Shown one piece after another: positions 1 through 9,847 of a stretch of DNA of 64,000 nucleotides. The notes beneath the pieces were generated by a model. It ran no database searches and was not told where the DNA came from. It saw only the letters and a program-made list of their open reading frames with translations. A program made the translations under genes and the position numbers. The DNA comes from Streptomyces albofaciens JCM 4342 (GTDB lineage: Bacteria; Actinomycetota; Actinomycetes; Streptomycetales; Streptomycetaceae), in NCBI RefSeq assembly GCF_008634025.1, contig NZ_PDCM01000002.1:2046001-2110000 (forward strand), written 5' to 3'. Every line of letters begins with the position of its first letter. The stretch's first letter is position 1.

Positions 1-1804
<1,804 letters not shown>

Positions 1805-1809
1805 TCAGC

Positions 1810-1840
1810 TAAGGTAAGGCTAAGTTAGGCAAGCCTTACT
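1810..1840. promoter_or_regulatory. Overlapping iron-box-like sites upstream of aconitase
   Basis: TAAGGTAAGGCTAAGTTAG (1810-1828) overlaps TTAGGCAAGCCTTACT (1825-1840). Each matches the DtxR/IdeR/DmdR iron-box consensus at about 12-13 of 19 positions, clearly weaker than the site at 2733. It lies 72-102 bp upstream of the acnA start. A role for an iron regulator is inference. Confidence 0.45.
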
Positions 1841-1869
1841 AGCGCGGCAGCGGTACGCCTCCCGGCAGA

Positions 1870-1887
1870 TATCTCGATGTCGAGATA
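1870..1887. promoter_or_regulatory. Perfect 18-bp palindrome, MarR/TamR-like operator candidate
   Basis: TATCTCGATGTCGAGATA has two fully complementary 8-bp arms around a TG centre. It lies about 130 bp upstream of acnA and 113 bp upstream of the divergent methyltransferase. Streptomyces TamR, a MarR-family protein responding to citrate-type ligands, is known to control aconitase through an 18-bp palindromic site, so that is the leading candidate. No regulator gene for it is in the window. Confidence 0.55.
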
Positions 1888-1999
1888 ACTCTAGTACATC
1901 GCCGCCGCGAGGTCATGCGTGCCCGGCCGCCGGCCACTCCGATCCAGGCGGCCGGCCCTACGGACGACGCGGGCACGACGGGCCTGATGGAGTGACGGC

Positions 2000-2656
2000 A
2001 TGACCGCACCCGCGCACCGCGTCCTGCGAGCACTTGAGCAGTTCAACGCCGCTCACCCGTGGGACCACAACGCCCACTACCACCCGTGGATCCTCCGGCA
2101 GCTCCCCCGGCGTTTCGGCAGCGCCCTGGACGTCGGCTGCGGCAGCGGCGACCTGGCCAGGCTCCTGGCCACGCGCGCCGACGCCGTGCACGGCATCGAC
2201 TCCGACCCGCAGATCACCGCCCGGGCGCGCGAACTCACCCCTTCGGCGGCCCCCGTCACCTTTACGACCGCGGACGCGCCGGCCGGGATCCCCGCGGGCC
2301 CCTACGACGTCATCACCTGCGTCGCCGCGCTCCACCACCTGCCGTTCACCGACACCCTCACCGCCTTCCGCCACCACCTGGCACCCGGCGGAACCCTCGT
2401 GATCCTCGGACTGTCCCGCCCGTCGACCCCGGGTGACCACGTGCTCGGCACCGTGGCCGCCCCGCTCAACGCCGCCACGGGCTGGCTCAAGAACCGGGGC
2501 CGCGCGGCGCCTCGCCCGGTTTCGATGACAGCCGGGACCCGGCCGGCGGACATGACCTTCCCCGACATCGTCCGCCGGGCCCGGTCGGCCCTGCCCGGCG
2601 CGCGACTGCGCCGTCGGCTGTTCTGGCGCTACACGCTCGTGTGGCGGCGGAGTTGA
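2000..2656 (+). CDS. Class I SAM-dependent methyltransferase
   Basis: A 218-residue methyltransferase. The SAM-binding motif I, LDVGCGSGD, is at residues 43-51. An acidic motif II (HGIDSD) and the post-I motif YDVITCVAALHHL follow, which is the Methyltransf_11/25 layout for small-molecule substrates. The ATG is preceded by GGAGTG about 6 bases upstream. The gene is divergent from aconitase and followed by the iron transporter on the same strand after 100 bp. The divergent position recalls trans-aconitate methyltransferase next to aconitase control genes, but nothing in the protein itself identifies the substrate. The C-terminal ~50 residues are rich in arginine. Substrate unknown. Confidence 0.85.
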   Translation: MTAPAHRVLRALEQFNAAHPWDHNAHYHPWILRQLPRRFGSALDVGCGSGDLARLLATRADAVHGIDSDPQITARARELTPSAAPVTFTTADAPAGIPAGPYDVITCVAALHHLPFTDTLTAFRHHLAPGGTLVILGLSRPSTPGDHVLGTVAAPLNAATGWLKNRGRAAPRPVSMTAGTRPADMTFPDIVRRARSALPGARLRRRLFWRYTLVWRRS

Positions 2657-2732
2657 GCGCCCCTTCCGTCCCGTTCGATGCGGCCGCCGTCCATGGCCAC
2701 CGCCCCTCGAAGGGCCACCTTTCGGCCAAAAA

Positions 2733-2751
2733 TTAGGTTAGGCTAACCTTT
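2733..2751. promoter_or_regulatory. Iron box (IdeR/DmdR operator) of the siderophore transporter
   Basis: TTAGGTTAGGCTAACCTTT matches the 19-bp actinobacterial iron-box consensus at 17 positions. It ends five bases before the GTG start of the transporter ATPase and probably contains the -10 element (TAACCT, 2744-2749). Binding of an iron-loaded regulator would block the promoter directly. Confidence 0.92.
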
Positions 2752-2756
2752 GCCGC

Positions 2757-3728
2757 GTGAAGCCCGGTGATGAACTCCCCCCGTCCGCGCAGCCCCGCGG
2801 CCACACCCTCAGCGCCACGGAAGTCACCGTGGCGTACGACGGTGTCGATGTCGTGCACGAGGCCTCGCTCCAGCTCTCGCCCGGGCGGGTGACCGTACTG
2901 GTCGGCCCGAACGGCAGCGGGAAGTCGACACTGCTGCGCACCGTGGCGCGTTTGCAGCGGGCCCGCAGCGCCGCGCTCACCCTCGGCGAGGAGACGGACG
3001 GCTTCGCGCTCACGCCCCGCGAGTTCTCGCGGCGGGTCGCGCTGCTGCCCCAGGGGCGGCCCGTGCCCAGCGGACTGACCGTGCGGGACGTCGTGGAGTT
3101 CGGGCGCTATCCGTACCGGGGGCGCTGGGGCCGGGCCGATCCGGGCGGCCACGAGGCGGTGGAGCGGGCGCTGCGGATGACCGGGGTCGCCGACCTGGCC
3201 GAGCGGGGTGCCGAGCACCTCTCCGGCGGCCAGCTGCAACGGGTATGGCTCGCGGGCTGCCTGGCGCAGGACACCGGCGTACTGCTGCTGGACGAGCCCA
3301 CGACCTACCTCGACCTGCGGTACCAGGTGGAACTGCTGGACCTGATACGGGACTTGGCGGACGACCACGGTATCGCCGTCGGGGTGGTGCTGCACGACCT
3401 GGACCAGGCGGCGGCCGTCGCCGACCGGATCGTGCTGCTCCGGTCGGGCCGGGTGGTCGCGGACGGGGCGCCGGCGGAGGTGCTCACTCCGGAGCGGCTG
3501 TCGGACACGTACGGCATCCGGATCGAGGTCTCCACCGATCCGTCGACCGGACGACTGCGCACCCGCGCGATCGGCCGGCACCACACCCGCCGGACGCCGG
3601 ACGGCGACCCGGCACAGGACGGCACGCGGACGCCGGACGGCGACACGCCGCAGGCGGACCGCACGCCGCGGAACGACAAGCACGACGCGCGCGACGCGCA
3701 CAGCGAAAGGCTCGGTGCCACCTCATGA
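2757..3728 (+). CDS. Iron-siderophore ABC transporter, ATP-binding protein
   Basis: Energises iron-siderophore uptake at the cytoplasmic face of the membrane. Walker A GPNGSGKST is at residues 50-58, signature LSGGQ at 155-159, Walker B LLLDEP at 176-181 and the switch His at 213: a complete FepC/FhuC-type ATPase. After residue ~265 there is an unusual hydrophilic tail of about 55 residues with two TPDGD repeats. The GTG start lies only 5 bases after the iron box and has no room for a ribosome binding site, so translation is probably leaderless. It is the first gene of a three-gene operon; its stop overlaps the next ATG (ATGA). Induction under iron limitation is inferred from the operator. 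Confidence 0.93.
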   Translation: MKPGDELPPSAQPRGHTLSATEVTVAYDGVDVVHEASLQLSPGRVTVLVGPNGSGKSTLLRTVARLQRARSAALTLGEETDGFALTPREFSRRVALLPQGRPVPSGLTVRDVVEFGRYPYRGRWGRADPGGHEAVERALRMTGVADLAERGAEHLSGGQLQRVWLAGCLAQDTGVLLLDEPTTYLDLRYQVELLDLIRDLADDHGIAVGVVLHDLDQAAAVADRIVLLRSGRVVADGAPAEVLTPERLSDTYGIRIEVSTDPSTGRLRTRAIGRHHTRRTPDGDPAQDGTRTPDGDTPQADRTPRNDKHDARDAHSERLGATS

Positions 3729-4702
3729 GACGACTCCTGCTCACCGTCGCGGCGGCCACCGCCGCCGCACTCACCCTCGGCGCGTGCGGTACCACCCAGC
3801 CCGCCGCCGACCAGGGGGAGAAGTCCTCCGGGCGCATCACCCTCACCGACGCGTCCGGTACGAAGGTGGAGCTGGACGGGCCCGCCAAGAAGGTCGTCGG
3901 GACCGAGTGGAACGTCGTCGAGCACCTGGCCGCACTGGGTGTCGCGCCGGTCGGTGTCGCCGACGTCAAGGGGTACAAGTCCTGGGACAAGGCCGTACCG
4001 CTGAAGAACGAGCCGAAGGACATCGGTACCCGCGGCGAGCCGAGCATGGACACCATCGCCACGCTCGCTCCCGACCTCGTCGTCGCCACCAGCGACCTGC
4101 CCAAGGCCGCCGTCACACAGCTGCGGAAGATCGCCCCGGTGCTGGAGCTGAAGTCCGCCGACGCCGCCGACCCGATCGGGCGGATGACCAAGGACCTCGA
4201 CCTGATCGCCAAGGCCACGGGCACCACGGAGCGGGCCGAGACCCTCAAGAAGAACTTCGCGGCGAAGCTCGCGGACGGCCGGCGGAAGCTGGCGAAGGCC
4301 GGGCGCGAGGGCACGGAGTTCGCCTTCGCGGACGGCTATGTGCAGGGCAGTCAGGTGACGATCCGGCCGTACACCGCCGGTTCGCTGGTCGGCGCGGTGA
4401 ACGAGAAGCTCGGGCTGAAGAACCCCTGGACGGTGAAGGGCGACCCGGCCTACGGGCTCGGCAGCACCGACGTCGAGGGGCTGACCAAGCTCGGCGACGT
4501 GGAGTTCGCGTACATCGGCAGCGACGACGACAAGAGCGCCACGCCGTTCACCGGTGTGCTCGCCGACAACGCGGTGTGGAAGTCGCTGCCGTTCGTGAAG
4601 GCGGGCAAGGTGCACCGACTGCCCGACGGCGTGTGGATGTTCGGCGGCACCGGGTCGATGGAGTCGTACGTCGACTCCGTCGTCACCGCGCTGACGAAGT
4701 GA
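3725..4702 (+). CDS. Iron-siderophore substrate-binding lipoprotein
   Basis: A 325-residue periplasmic-binding-type lipoprotein that captures ferric siderophore outside the membrane. The N-terminus is a lipoprotein signal peptide, MRRLLLTVAAATAAALTLGAC, with the lipobox Cys at residue 21. The body has the two-lobe FecB/FepB architecture, with the GVAPVGVADV and MDTIATLAPDLVV segments typical of class III binding proteins. The ATG overlaps the ATPase stop, and its own stop TGA overlaps the GTG of the permease, so all three genes appear translationally coupled. The exact siderophore cannot be read from sequence. Confidence 0.95.
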   Translation: MRRLLLTVAAATAAALTLGACGTTQPAADQGEKSSGRITLTDASGTKVELDGPAKKVVGTEWNVVEHLAALGVAPVGVADVKGYKSWDKAVPLKNEPKDIGTRGEPSMDTIATLAPDLVVATSDLPKAAVTQLRKIAPVLELKSADAADPIGRMTKDLDLIAKATGTTERAETLKKNFAAKLADGRRKLAKAGREGTEFAFADGYVQGSQVTIRPYTAGSLVGAVNEKLGLKNPWTVKGDPAYGLGSTDVEGLTKLGDVEFAYIGSDDDKSATPFTGVLADNAVWKSLPFVKAGKVHRLPDGVWMFGGTGSMESYVDSVVTALTK

Positions 4703-6804
4703 CGACGGGACCCACGCGCAAGACCATGGCCGTCACCACCACCGCTCCCCCCGCCCCCACCGCCACGGCGGCGTCCCGGAAAGGCGGCGCGGCCGCGGTG
4801 ACGGCCGGGCTCGTCCTGCTGATCGCCGTCCTCGCGCTGGTCGACATCGCGCAGGGCACCTCGGGCGTCGGCGCGGCACAGGTGTGGAAGGCGCTCACCG
4901 GGCAGGCCGACGCGGCGGACGCCTCCGTCGTCGTCGCCTCCCGGCTGCCGCGCATGGCCGCCGGGATCCTGGTCGGCGCGGCCCTCGGCACGGCGGGCGC
5001 CGCCCTCCAGGCCGTCAGCCGCAACGTCATCGCCGCGCCCGACACCCTCGCCGTCAACGCCGGTTCCTACCTCGCGCTGGGCCTGGTCGCCGCGACCGGC
5101 GTCTCGCTGCCGCTGCTCGCCTCCTCCGGCGTCGCCTTCGCCGGCGGGCTGGCGGCCGCCGCGGTGGTCCTCGGGCTGTCCGGGCTGGGCACCGGGACCG
5201 TACGGCTGGTCCTGGCGGGCAGCGCGCTGACGCTCGGCCTCACCTCCGTCACCGAGGGACTGCTGCTGTTGTTCCCCGAGCGGACGGAAGGGCTGTACGC
5301 CTGGAACCAGGGCAGCATCGCGCAGAACGGGTTCGGCGCGGTGCTGTGGCTGCTGCCGCTCGCGGTCACCGGACTGGCGGGGCTGCTGCTGGTCGCCCGC
5401 CGGGTCGACGCCCTGGCCCTCGGCGACGACGCCGCGCGGGGGCTGGGCGTGCCGGTGCGGGCCACCCGGGTGATCGCCGTCGTGCTGGCGGCGCTGCTGT
5501 CCGCCGCGGCCGTCACCCTCGCCGGTCCGATCGGCTTCGTCGGGCTGAGCGCCCCGGCCCTGGTACGCCTGCTGGCGCGCCGCTACCGCGGCTTCTCCCG
5601 TACGCGCGCGAACGTCACGCGGTCCGCGCTGACGGGCGCGGCGCTGGTGCTCGGCTCGGACGTCGCGCTGCGCGCGGTGGTGCCGGCCGACGTGGCGGTG
5701 GCGGTGCCGACCGGCGTGGTGACGAGCCTGGTCGGCGCCGTGTTCCTGGTGGTGCTGGCGACCCGGGGCCGGGACACCGGCGCCGCCGCCGCGCCCGACC
5801 GGCTGCGCATCCGCAGCCGGGCCGTCTTCCTGGCGGTGACCGGAGCGCTGGTGGCGGTACTGATCGCCGTGACCATCGCCTCCGTACTGCTCGGTGACTC
5901 CAAGCTGCTGCTCGGCGATGTCGCGAACTGGGCGCAGGGCAGGGCCGGGCGGGCCGTCTCCTTCGTCCTGGACACCCGGGTGCCCCGGGTGCTCGCCGCC
6001 CTCCTCGCGGGCGCGGCCCTCGCTCTCGCGGGCACCCTGGTCCAGGCCGTGACCCGCAACCCGCTCGCCGAACCGGGCGTCATGGGCGTCTCCGGCGGCG
6101 CGGCGCTGGGCGCGGTGATCCTGGTGACGGGTGTGCCCGAGGCCGGGCCCGCGGGCCTGGCCGCCGCGGCCTTCGCCGGTGCCGCCCTCGCCGCCGCGCT
6201 CGTCTTCGGGCTGTCCGCGCGCGGCGGCTTCCGGCAGAACCGCCTGGTGCTGGTGGGCATGGGGGTCGCCACCGCGAGCGCCGCCCTGATCAGCCTGCTC
6301 ATCGTCCTCACCGACCCGTTCAACGCCACCAAGGCGCTGACCTGGCTGTCCGGTTCGACCTACGGACGGACGCTGCCCGATCTGCTGCCGCTCGCCGTCG
6401 TCCTGGCGGCGGGCCTCGCCGTGGCGGTCGCGCGGCGCACCGAACTGGACCTGGTCGCACTCGACGAGGACACCCCGCGGCTGCTGGGCCTCGGGCTGCC
6501 CCGGGCGCGCCTCGGCCTCCTGACTCTGGGCGTCCTGCTGAGCGCGGCGGCCGTCGCCGCGGCCGGCACCATCGCCTTCGTCGGCCTGGTCGCCCCGCAC
6601 GCCGCCCGCGCCCTGGTGGGCCGCAGGCACGTGCGCGTGGTGCCGGTGGCGGTGCTGCTGGGCGCGGTGCTGGTGGGGACGGCGGACATGGTGGGCCGGA
6701 CGGTGATCGCACCGGCCCAGCTGGGAGCGGGGCTGCTCACGGCGGTCATCGGTACGCCGTACTTCCTGTGGTTGCTGGTGCGGACGCGGGGCGGGGGGCG
6801 GTAG
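4699..6804 (+). CDS. Fused double FecCD-type iron-siderophore permease
   Basis: About 701 residues containing two full FecCD permease units in one chain, like E. coli FhuB. Each half has its own set of hydrophobic helices and a family motif: GFVGLSAPALVR in the first half and AFVGLVAPHAARALVG in the second. Most such transporters use two separate permease genes. The GTG at 4699 overlaps the upstream TGA; an ATG at 4726 (MAVTTT) is the alternative start and would remove nine residues. The gene ends the operon and is followed 8 bases later by a strong hairpin terminator. Confidence 0.93.
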   Translation: MTTGPTRKTMAVTTTAPPAPTATAASRKGGAAAVTAGLVLLIAVLALVDIAQGTSGVGAAQVWKALTGQADAADASVVVASRLPRMAAGILVGAALGTAGAALQAVSRNVIAAPDTLAVNAGSYLALGLVAATGVSLPLLASSGVAFAGGLAAAAVVLGLSGLGTGTVRLVLAGSALTLGLTSVTEGLLLLFPERTEGLYAWNQGSIAQNGFGAVLWLLPLAVTGLAGLLLVARRVDALALGDDAARGLGVPVRATRVIAVVLAALLSAAAVTLAGPIGFVGLSAPALVRLLARRYRGFSRTRANVTRSALTGAALVLGSDVALRAVVPADVAVAVPTGVVTSLVGAVFLVVLATRGRDTGAAAAPDRLRIRSRAVFLAVTGALVAVLIAVTIASVLLGDSKLLLGDVANWAQGRAGRAVSFVLDTRVPRVLAALLAGAALALAGTLVQAVTRNPLAEPGVMGVSGGAALGAVILVTGVPEAGPAGLAAAAFAGAALAAALVFGLSARGGFRQNRLVLVGMGVATASAALISLLIVLTDPFNATKALTWLSGSTYGRTLPDLLPLAVVLAAGLAVAVARRTELDLVALDEDTPRLLGLGLPRARLGLLTLGVLLSAAAVAAAGTIAFVGLVAPHAARALVGRRHVRVVPVAVLLGAVLVGTADMVGRTVIAPAQLGAGLLTAVIGTPYFLWLLVRTRGGGR

Positions 6805-6812
6805 GAGCCGTG

Positions 6813-6837
6813 CCGGCCCGTGCTGTCCACGGGCCGG
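6813..6837 (+). terminator. Hairpin terminator of the iron transporter operon
   Basis: CCGGCCCGTG and CACGGGCCGG form a perfect 10-bp stem with a 5-base loop, 8 bases after the permease stop. Confidence 0.8.
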
Positions 6838-6896
6838 GGCTGCCGTAGTCCCTCCACACTCCTCCACGTTCCTCAAACTTCTGCGAACTTCCCTGA

Positions 6897-6927
6897 CCTT
6901 CCCTATTTTCCCCTCAGACAGGGAAGG
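6897..6927. promoter_or_regulatory. Inverted repeat before the HTH gene
   Basis: CCTTCCCT (6897-6904) and AGGGAAGG (6920-6927) are perfect inverted 8-bp arms separated by 15 bases. The right arm also serves as the ribosome binding region of the HTH gene at 6935. Candidate autoregulatory operator or RNA hairpin. Confidence 0.45.
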
Positions 6928-6934
6928 TTAAGGT

Positions 6935-7372
6935 ATGTTCGTGAACGAGCGTCTCTACTCCGTGGAACAAGTCGCCGAGCGCCTGGGGCTGCACGTACGC
7001 ACCGTCCGCAACTACGTGCGCGACGGGCGCCTCGCCGCCGTCCGCATCGGCAAGCAGTACCGGATCGCGCACGAGGACCTGGAGGCCTTCACCGGCCGCC
7101 CGGCCCCCGCCGCCCCGGAGGGCCCGGCCGACGGGCCGCGGCACAGCGAGGTGTCGAGCATCGTGGAGATCGACGCGGTCGACGCCCGGACCGCCGACCG
7201 GGTGGCCACCCTGCTCACCGCCTCGGTCGCCCACCGCGGCCCCGGCGAGCGGCCGCTGCGGATCGAGACGGCGTACGACCCGGAGCGGGCCCGGATGAAG
7301 GTCATCATTCTCGGCGGCCTGGCCGACACGGCCCGGCTGTTCGACTACATCGAGGGGGTGCTCTCTTCGTGA
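6935..7372 (+). CDS. MerR/excisionase-like helix-turn-helix protein
   Basis: A 145-residue protein. Residues 7-52 form a winged HTH of the BldC/excisionase type (YSVEQVAERLGL, then RIGKQYRIAHEDLEAF). After a Pro/Ala linker there is a ~70-residue C-terminal domain with VEIDAVDARTADRVA and MKVIILGGL, possibly a ligand- or metal-sensing alpha/beta domain. The ATG at 6935 has GGGAAGG about 8 bases upstream. The stop overlaps the GTG of the alpha/beta hydrolase (GTGA), so the two are translated together and the HTH protein probably controls its partner. Function beyond DNA binding is unknown. Confidence 0.85.
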   Translation: MFVNERLYSVEQVAERLGLHVRTVRNYVRDGRLAAVRIGKQYRIAHEDLEAFTGRPAPAAPEGPADGPRHSEVSSIVEIDAVDARTADRVATLLTASVAHRGPGERPLRIETAYDPERARMKVIILGGLADTARLFDYIEGVLSS

Positions 7373-8208
7373 GCACGATCTACAAGTCCGCGGCCGGCGA
7401 GCAACAGCTCCGGCGGCGCTACGAGGAAACCCTGGCCGCCTGGCCCGTGACCGCCGAGCACCTGCGGATACCGACCCGCGAGGGCGAGACCTTCGTCCTC
7501 GCCTCCGGCCCGCCGGAAGCTCCGCCGCTGGTCCTGCTGCACGGCGCGGGGGCGAACGCGAGCATGTGGCAGGGCGACATCGCCACCTGGTCACGGCACT
7601 TCCGTACGTACGCCGTCGACCTCATCGGCGAACCGGGCCTGAGCTCGCCCTCCCGCCCGCCGCTGGCCTCCGACGCGTACGCGCGGTGGCTCGACGACGT
7701 CCTGGACGGCCTGGAGATCGGGACGGCCCCGGTCGTCGCCACCTCCCTCGGCGGCTGGATGGCCCTCGACCACGCCATCCGCCGCCCCGGCCGGGTGACC
7801 CGCCTGGCCCTGCTGTGCCCCGGAGGCGTGGGTGGTCAGCGGATGGGCCTGTTCTTCAAGGCCCTGCTGCTGCGCCCGCTCGGGCGCTGGGGGATGCGCC
7901 GTTCCGCACGGAGCGCCACGGGCCTGAACACGCCGCAGGCGGAGCCCGTCCTCGACCAAGTGGTGCTGACCTTCCAGCAGTTCAGGCCGCGCACGGAGCG
8001 GTTGCCGGTGTTCACGGACGATGCGCTGCGCGGCCTGGGCATCCCGCTGCTGGTGATCGCCGGAACCGACGACGCGGTCTTCGACTCGGCGGGCACGGTC
8101 CGGCGCGTACGGGAGAACGTCCCGGACGCGACCGTGCGGCTGCTGGCCGGCGTCGGGCACGCGATCTTCGGGCAGACGGATGAGGTGCTGGCGTTCTTGC
8201 GGAAGTGA
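7369..8208 (+). CDS. Alpha/beta hydrolase
   Basis: A 279-residue alpha/beta hydrolase-fold enzyme. The oxyanion region is VLLHGAGANASMW. The nucleophile elbow is TSLGG with the catalytic Ser. The acidic residue lies in AGTDDAVFD and the catalytic His in VGHAIF, so the triad is intact. The elbow lacks the first Gly of the classical GXSXG, which occurs in several sub-families. It is coupled by a GTGA overlap to the preceding HTH gene. Substrate unknown; an esterase or carbon-carbon hydrolase acting on a small hydrophobic compound is the general expectation. Confidence 0.88.
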   Translation: MSTIYKSAAGEQQLRRRYEETLAAWPVTAEHLRIPTREGETFVLASGPPEAPPLVLLHGAGANASMWQGDIATWSRHFRTYAVDLIGEPGLSSPSRPPLASDAYARWLDDVLDGLEIGTAPVVATSLGGWMALDHAIRRPGRVTRLALLCPGGVGGQRMGLFFKALLLRPLGRWGMRRSARSATGLNTPQAEPVLDQVVLTFQQFRPRTERLPVFTDDALRGLGIPLLVIAGTDDAVFDSAGTVRRVRENVPDATVRLLAGVGHAIFGQTDEVLAFLRK

Positions 8209-8257
8209 GGGCTGCCTCGAAGGGACGGTCCCGGCCGGAGGTAATCCGCCGGACCGG

Positions 8258-8335
8258 CCCCACTCCCTGCCCCCACTCCCTGACCCCGCTCCCATTCCCT
8301 CAACCCACTCCCTCGGCCCACCCCTCACCCCATCG
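8258..8335. repeat. C-rich imperfect short repeats between convergent genes
   Basis: About six imperfect copies of an ACTCCCTN-type unit of 10-13 bases fill the gap between the hydrolase and GntR genes. No coding potential is seen. Confidence 0.5.
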
Positions 8336-8684
8336 CCAACCCGCTGCGCACCAGGGCCACGACCTCCTCGTCCGAGAGACCGAGGGTGCGGGCCTCGGTC
8401 ACCAGCCGGCCCACCTGTTCGGTGAGGCGGGCGCGGGCCGGGGACGCCTGGCCGGTGACGACGGCGCCACGGCCGCGGCGCAGATCGATGAGACCCTCGT
8501 CCTTCAGGCGCTGGTAGCCGCGCAGCACGGTGTGGACGTTGACGCCCAGGGACTCGGCGACCGTACGGGCCGCGGGCAGGCGCTCGCCGGGGCGTAGGGA
8601 GCCGTCGGCGAGGGCGCCGCGCACCGAGGCGGCGATCTGGTCGCCGAGCGGGACCGGGGAGGCGTGGTCTACGCGGAAGAGCAC
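8325..8684 (-). CDS. GntR-family regulator, YtrA subfamily
   Basis: A 119-residue short GntR protein. The winged HTH (residues 11-77) contains PLGDQIAASVRGALADG, PAARTVAESLGVN and the wing LRRGRGAVV. The ~40-residue C-terminal tail is typical of the YtrA subfamily, which lacks a large effector domain. The GTG start lies 1 base after the stop of the DUF1648 membrane protein gene, so both are in one operon. YtrA proteins usually repress their own operon; the inverted repeat at 9733-9757 is the likely site. Confidence 0.93.
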   Translation of the reverse strand: MLFRVDHASPVPLGDQIAASVRGALADGSLRPGERLPAARTVAESLGVNVHTVLRGYQRLKDEGLIDLRRGRGAVVTGQASPARARLTEQVGRLVTEARTLGLSDEEVVALVRSGLAMG

Positions 8685-8685
8685 G

Positions 8686-9723
8686 TCAGTCCTCCTGGCC
8701 GGATCCGGTGGCGCGCCGGTCCCGGTTCCGCTCCCGGGTGAGCAGGGTGTTCAGGAGGGCGGCGCCGGTGGCCGCGTCGTCGACCGTCACCACGAAGACG
8801 CGGCCGTTGGCCAGCCGCAGCGCGAGCGCCTCGCCGCGGCGCAGCACGATGCCGCTGCGCCCGGACCGCAGGCGGTAGCCCCAGCCGCCGAAATCGGCCA
8901 GCGGACTGATCCGCTGGACGCCGGCCTCCCGCATGCGGGCGAGCGGGATGCGCAGGCGGGGGCGCGGTACGAGGGACGAGGCGACGGTCAGACCGCGACG
9001 GTCGGCCGTGACCTGTACGCCCGCGAACACCAGGCAGGACAGGGCCGCGACGGCGAGGGCCGCGGCGCCGACCCAGCTCACCGTCAGACCGACCAGGAGA
9101 GCGACGCTGAGGAGCGCGGCGCCGGACACGCCCAGGGCGGGTGAGTCGATGGTCCGCGACCAGCCGGCGGTCTCGCCGTCCGCGAGGCCGAGCGGCGGTG
9201 TCGCGCGCCCCGGACCGGCCACCTCGTCGGCCCGCACCCGGTCGCGGCCCGCGCACAGCCGGCCCACCACCGCGGCGAGGGCCGCCACGCCGAGGGCCAG
9301 GCCCAGGTACGACGGCGGGAAACGGACCGTCGCCGCGTCGTCCGCGTCCGCGTTCCGCAGCAGCATCGACACCCCCAGACAGCCGGACAGCCCCGCCATC
9401 GCGTAGCCGGTGGTGATGGCCCAGCGCAGGGCGCCCGCGGCCGCGTCGCGCAGCACCAGTACGCCGATGGCCGCGCCGGCGACCAGCGGCAGGCCCAGCA
9501 TGAGCGTGAGGAAGCCGGCGGCGGTGGCGAAGTCGTCGCTGGTGCCGTCGGCGGCGAAGTGCACGGCCAGCGGATCGGGGATCCGGTCCCGTACGGACCA
9601 GAAGACGGCGGCGACGGCCGCGACGGCGATCAGGAACGGTAGTACGGCGATCAGCGCCCGCCAGGGACGGACCGCGGGCGGCCCGGCGGCGGGACCGGCC
9701 TGTGTGGCGTTCACAGAGTTCAT
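8686..9723 (-). CDS. DUF1648-domain integral membrane protein
   Basis: A 345-residue membrane protein. A first helix (LIAVLPFLIAVAAVAAVFW) is followed by the DUF1648 motif PLAVHFAADGTSDDF, then by about six further helices and a C-terminal soluble domain (after residue ~240) with a PH-like beta-rich appearance. DUF1648 proteins are commonly paired with YtrA-type GntR regulators in Gram-positive bacteria, as here. Role is unknown; a cell-envelope stress function is inference. Transcription probably starts inside the inverted repeat upstream of the ATG. Confidence 0.88.
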   Translation of the reverse strand: MNSVNATQAGPAAGPPAVRPWRALIAVLPFLIAVAAVAAVFWSVRDRIPDPLAVHFAADGTSDDFATAAGFLTLMLGLPLVAGAAIGVLVLRDAAAGALRWAITTGYAMAGLSGCLGVSMLLRNADADDAATVRFPPSYLGLALGVAALAAVVGRLCAGRDRVRADEVAGPGRATPPLGLADGETAGWSRTIDSPALGVSGAALLSVALLVGLTVSWVGAAALAVAALSCLVFAGVQVTADRRGLTVASSLVPRPRLRIPLARMREAGVQRISPLADFGGWGYRLRSGRSGIVLRRGEALALRLANGRVFVVTVDDAATGAALLNTLLTRERNRDRRATGSGQED

Positions 9724-9732
9724 TCAGCACCC

Positions 9733-9757
9733 CTTGTTCGCATAGTACTAGAACAAG
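9733..9757. promoter_or_regulatory. Operator candidate for the YtrA-type GntR regulator
   Basis: CTTGTTC (9733-9739) and GAACAAG (9751-9757) are perfect inverted arms around an 11-base AT-rich centre containing AGTACT. The site is 10 bases upstream of the DUF1648 gene start and overlaps its likely promoter. Confidence 0.65.
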
Positions 9758-9819
9758 AGGGTCAGGCGAGCACCGTCCGGCAAGTCAACACCCATCCCGC
9801 ACCACTCGATTACTCGCTG

Positions 9820-9836
9820 ATCTCATATCTGAGATA
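9820..9836. promoter_or_regulatory. Inverted repeat before the HTH-MurA gene
   Basis: ATCTCA-TATC-TGAGAT (9820-9835) overlaps the smaller palindrome TATCTGAGATA (9826-9836), 12 bases upstream of the ATG at 9848. It could be the operator for the Xre domain of the protein encoded downstream, giving autoregulation. Confidence 0.45.
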
Positions 9837-9847
9837 CCGTCTACCTC

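Noticed and set aside
3305..4615. 436-residue minus-strand open frame opposite the binding-protein gene
   Set aside because: Antisense shadow caused by high GC; the composition is Arg/Gly/Val-rich with no family motif, whereas the plus strand encodes a complete lipoprotein.
4450..6876. 808-residue minus-strand frame across the permease
   Set aside because: His/Gln/Arg/Gly-rich shadow of the FecCD permease, with no ribosome site or motif.
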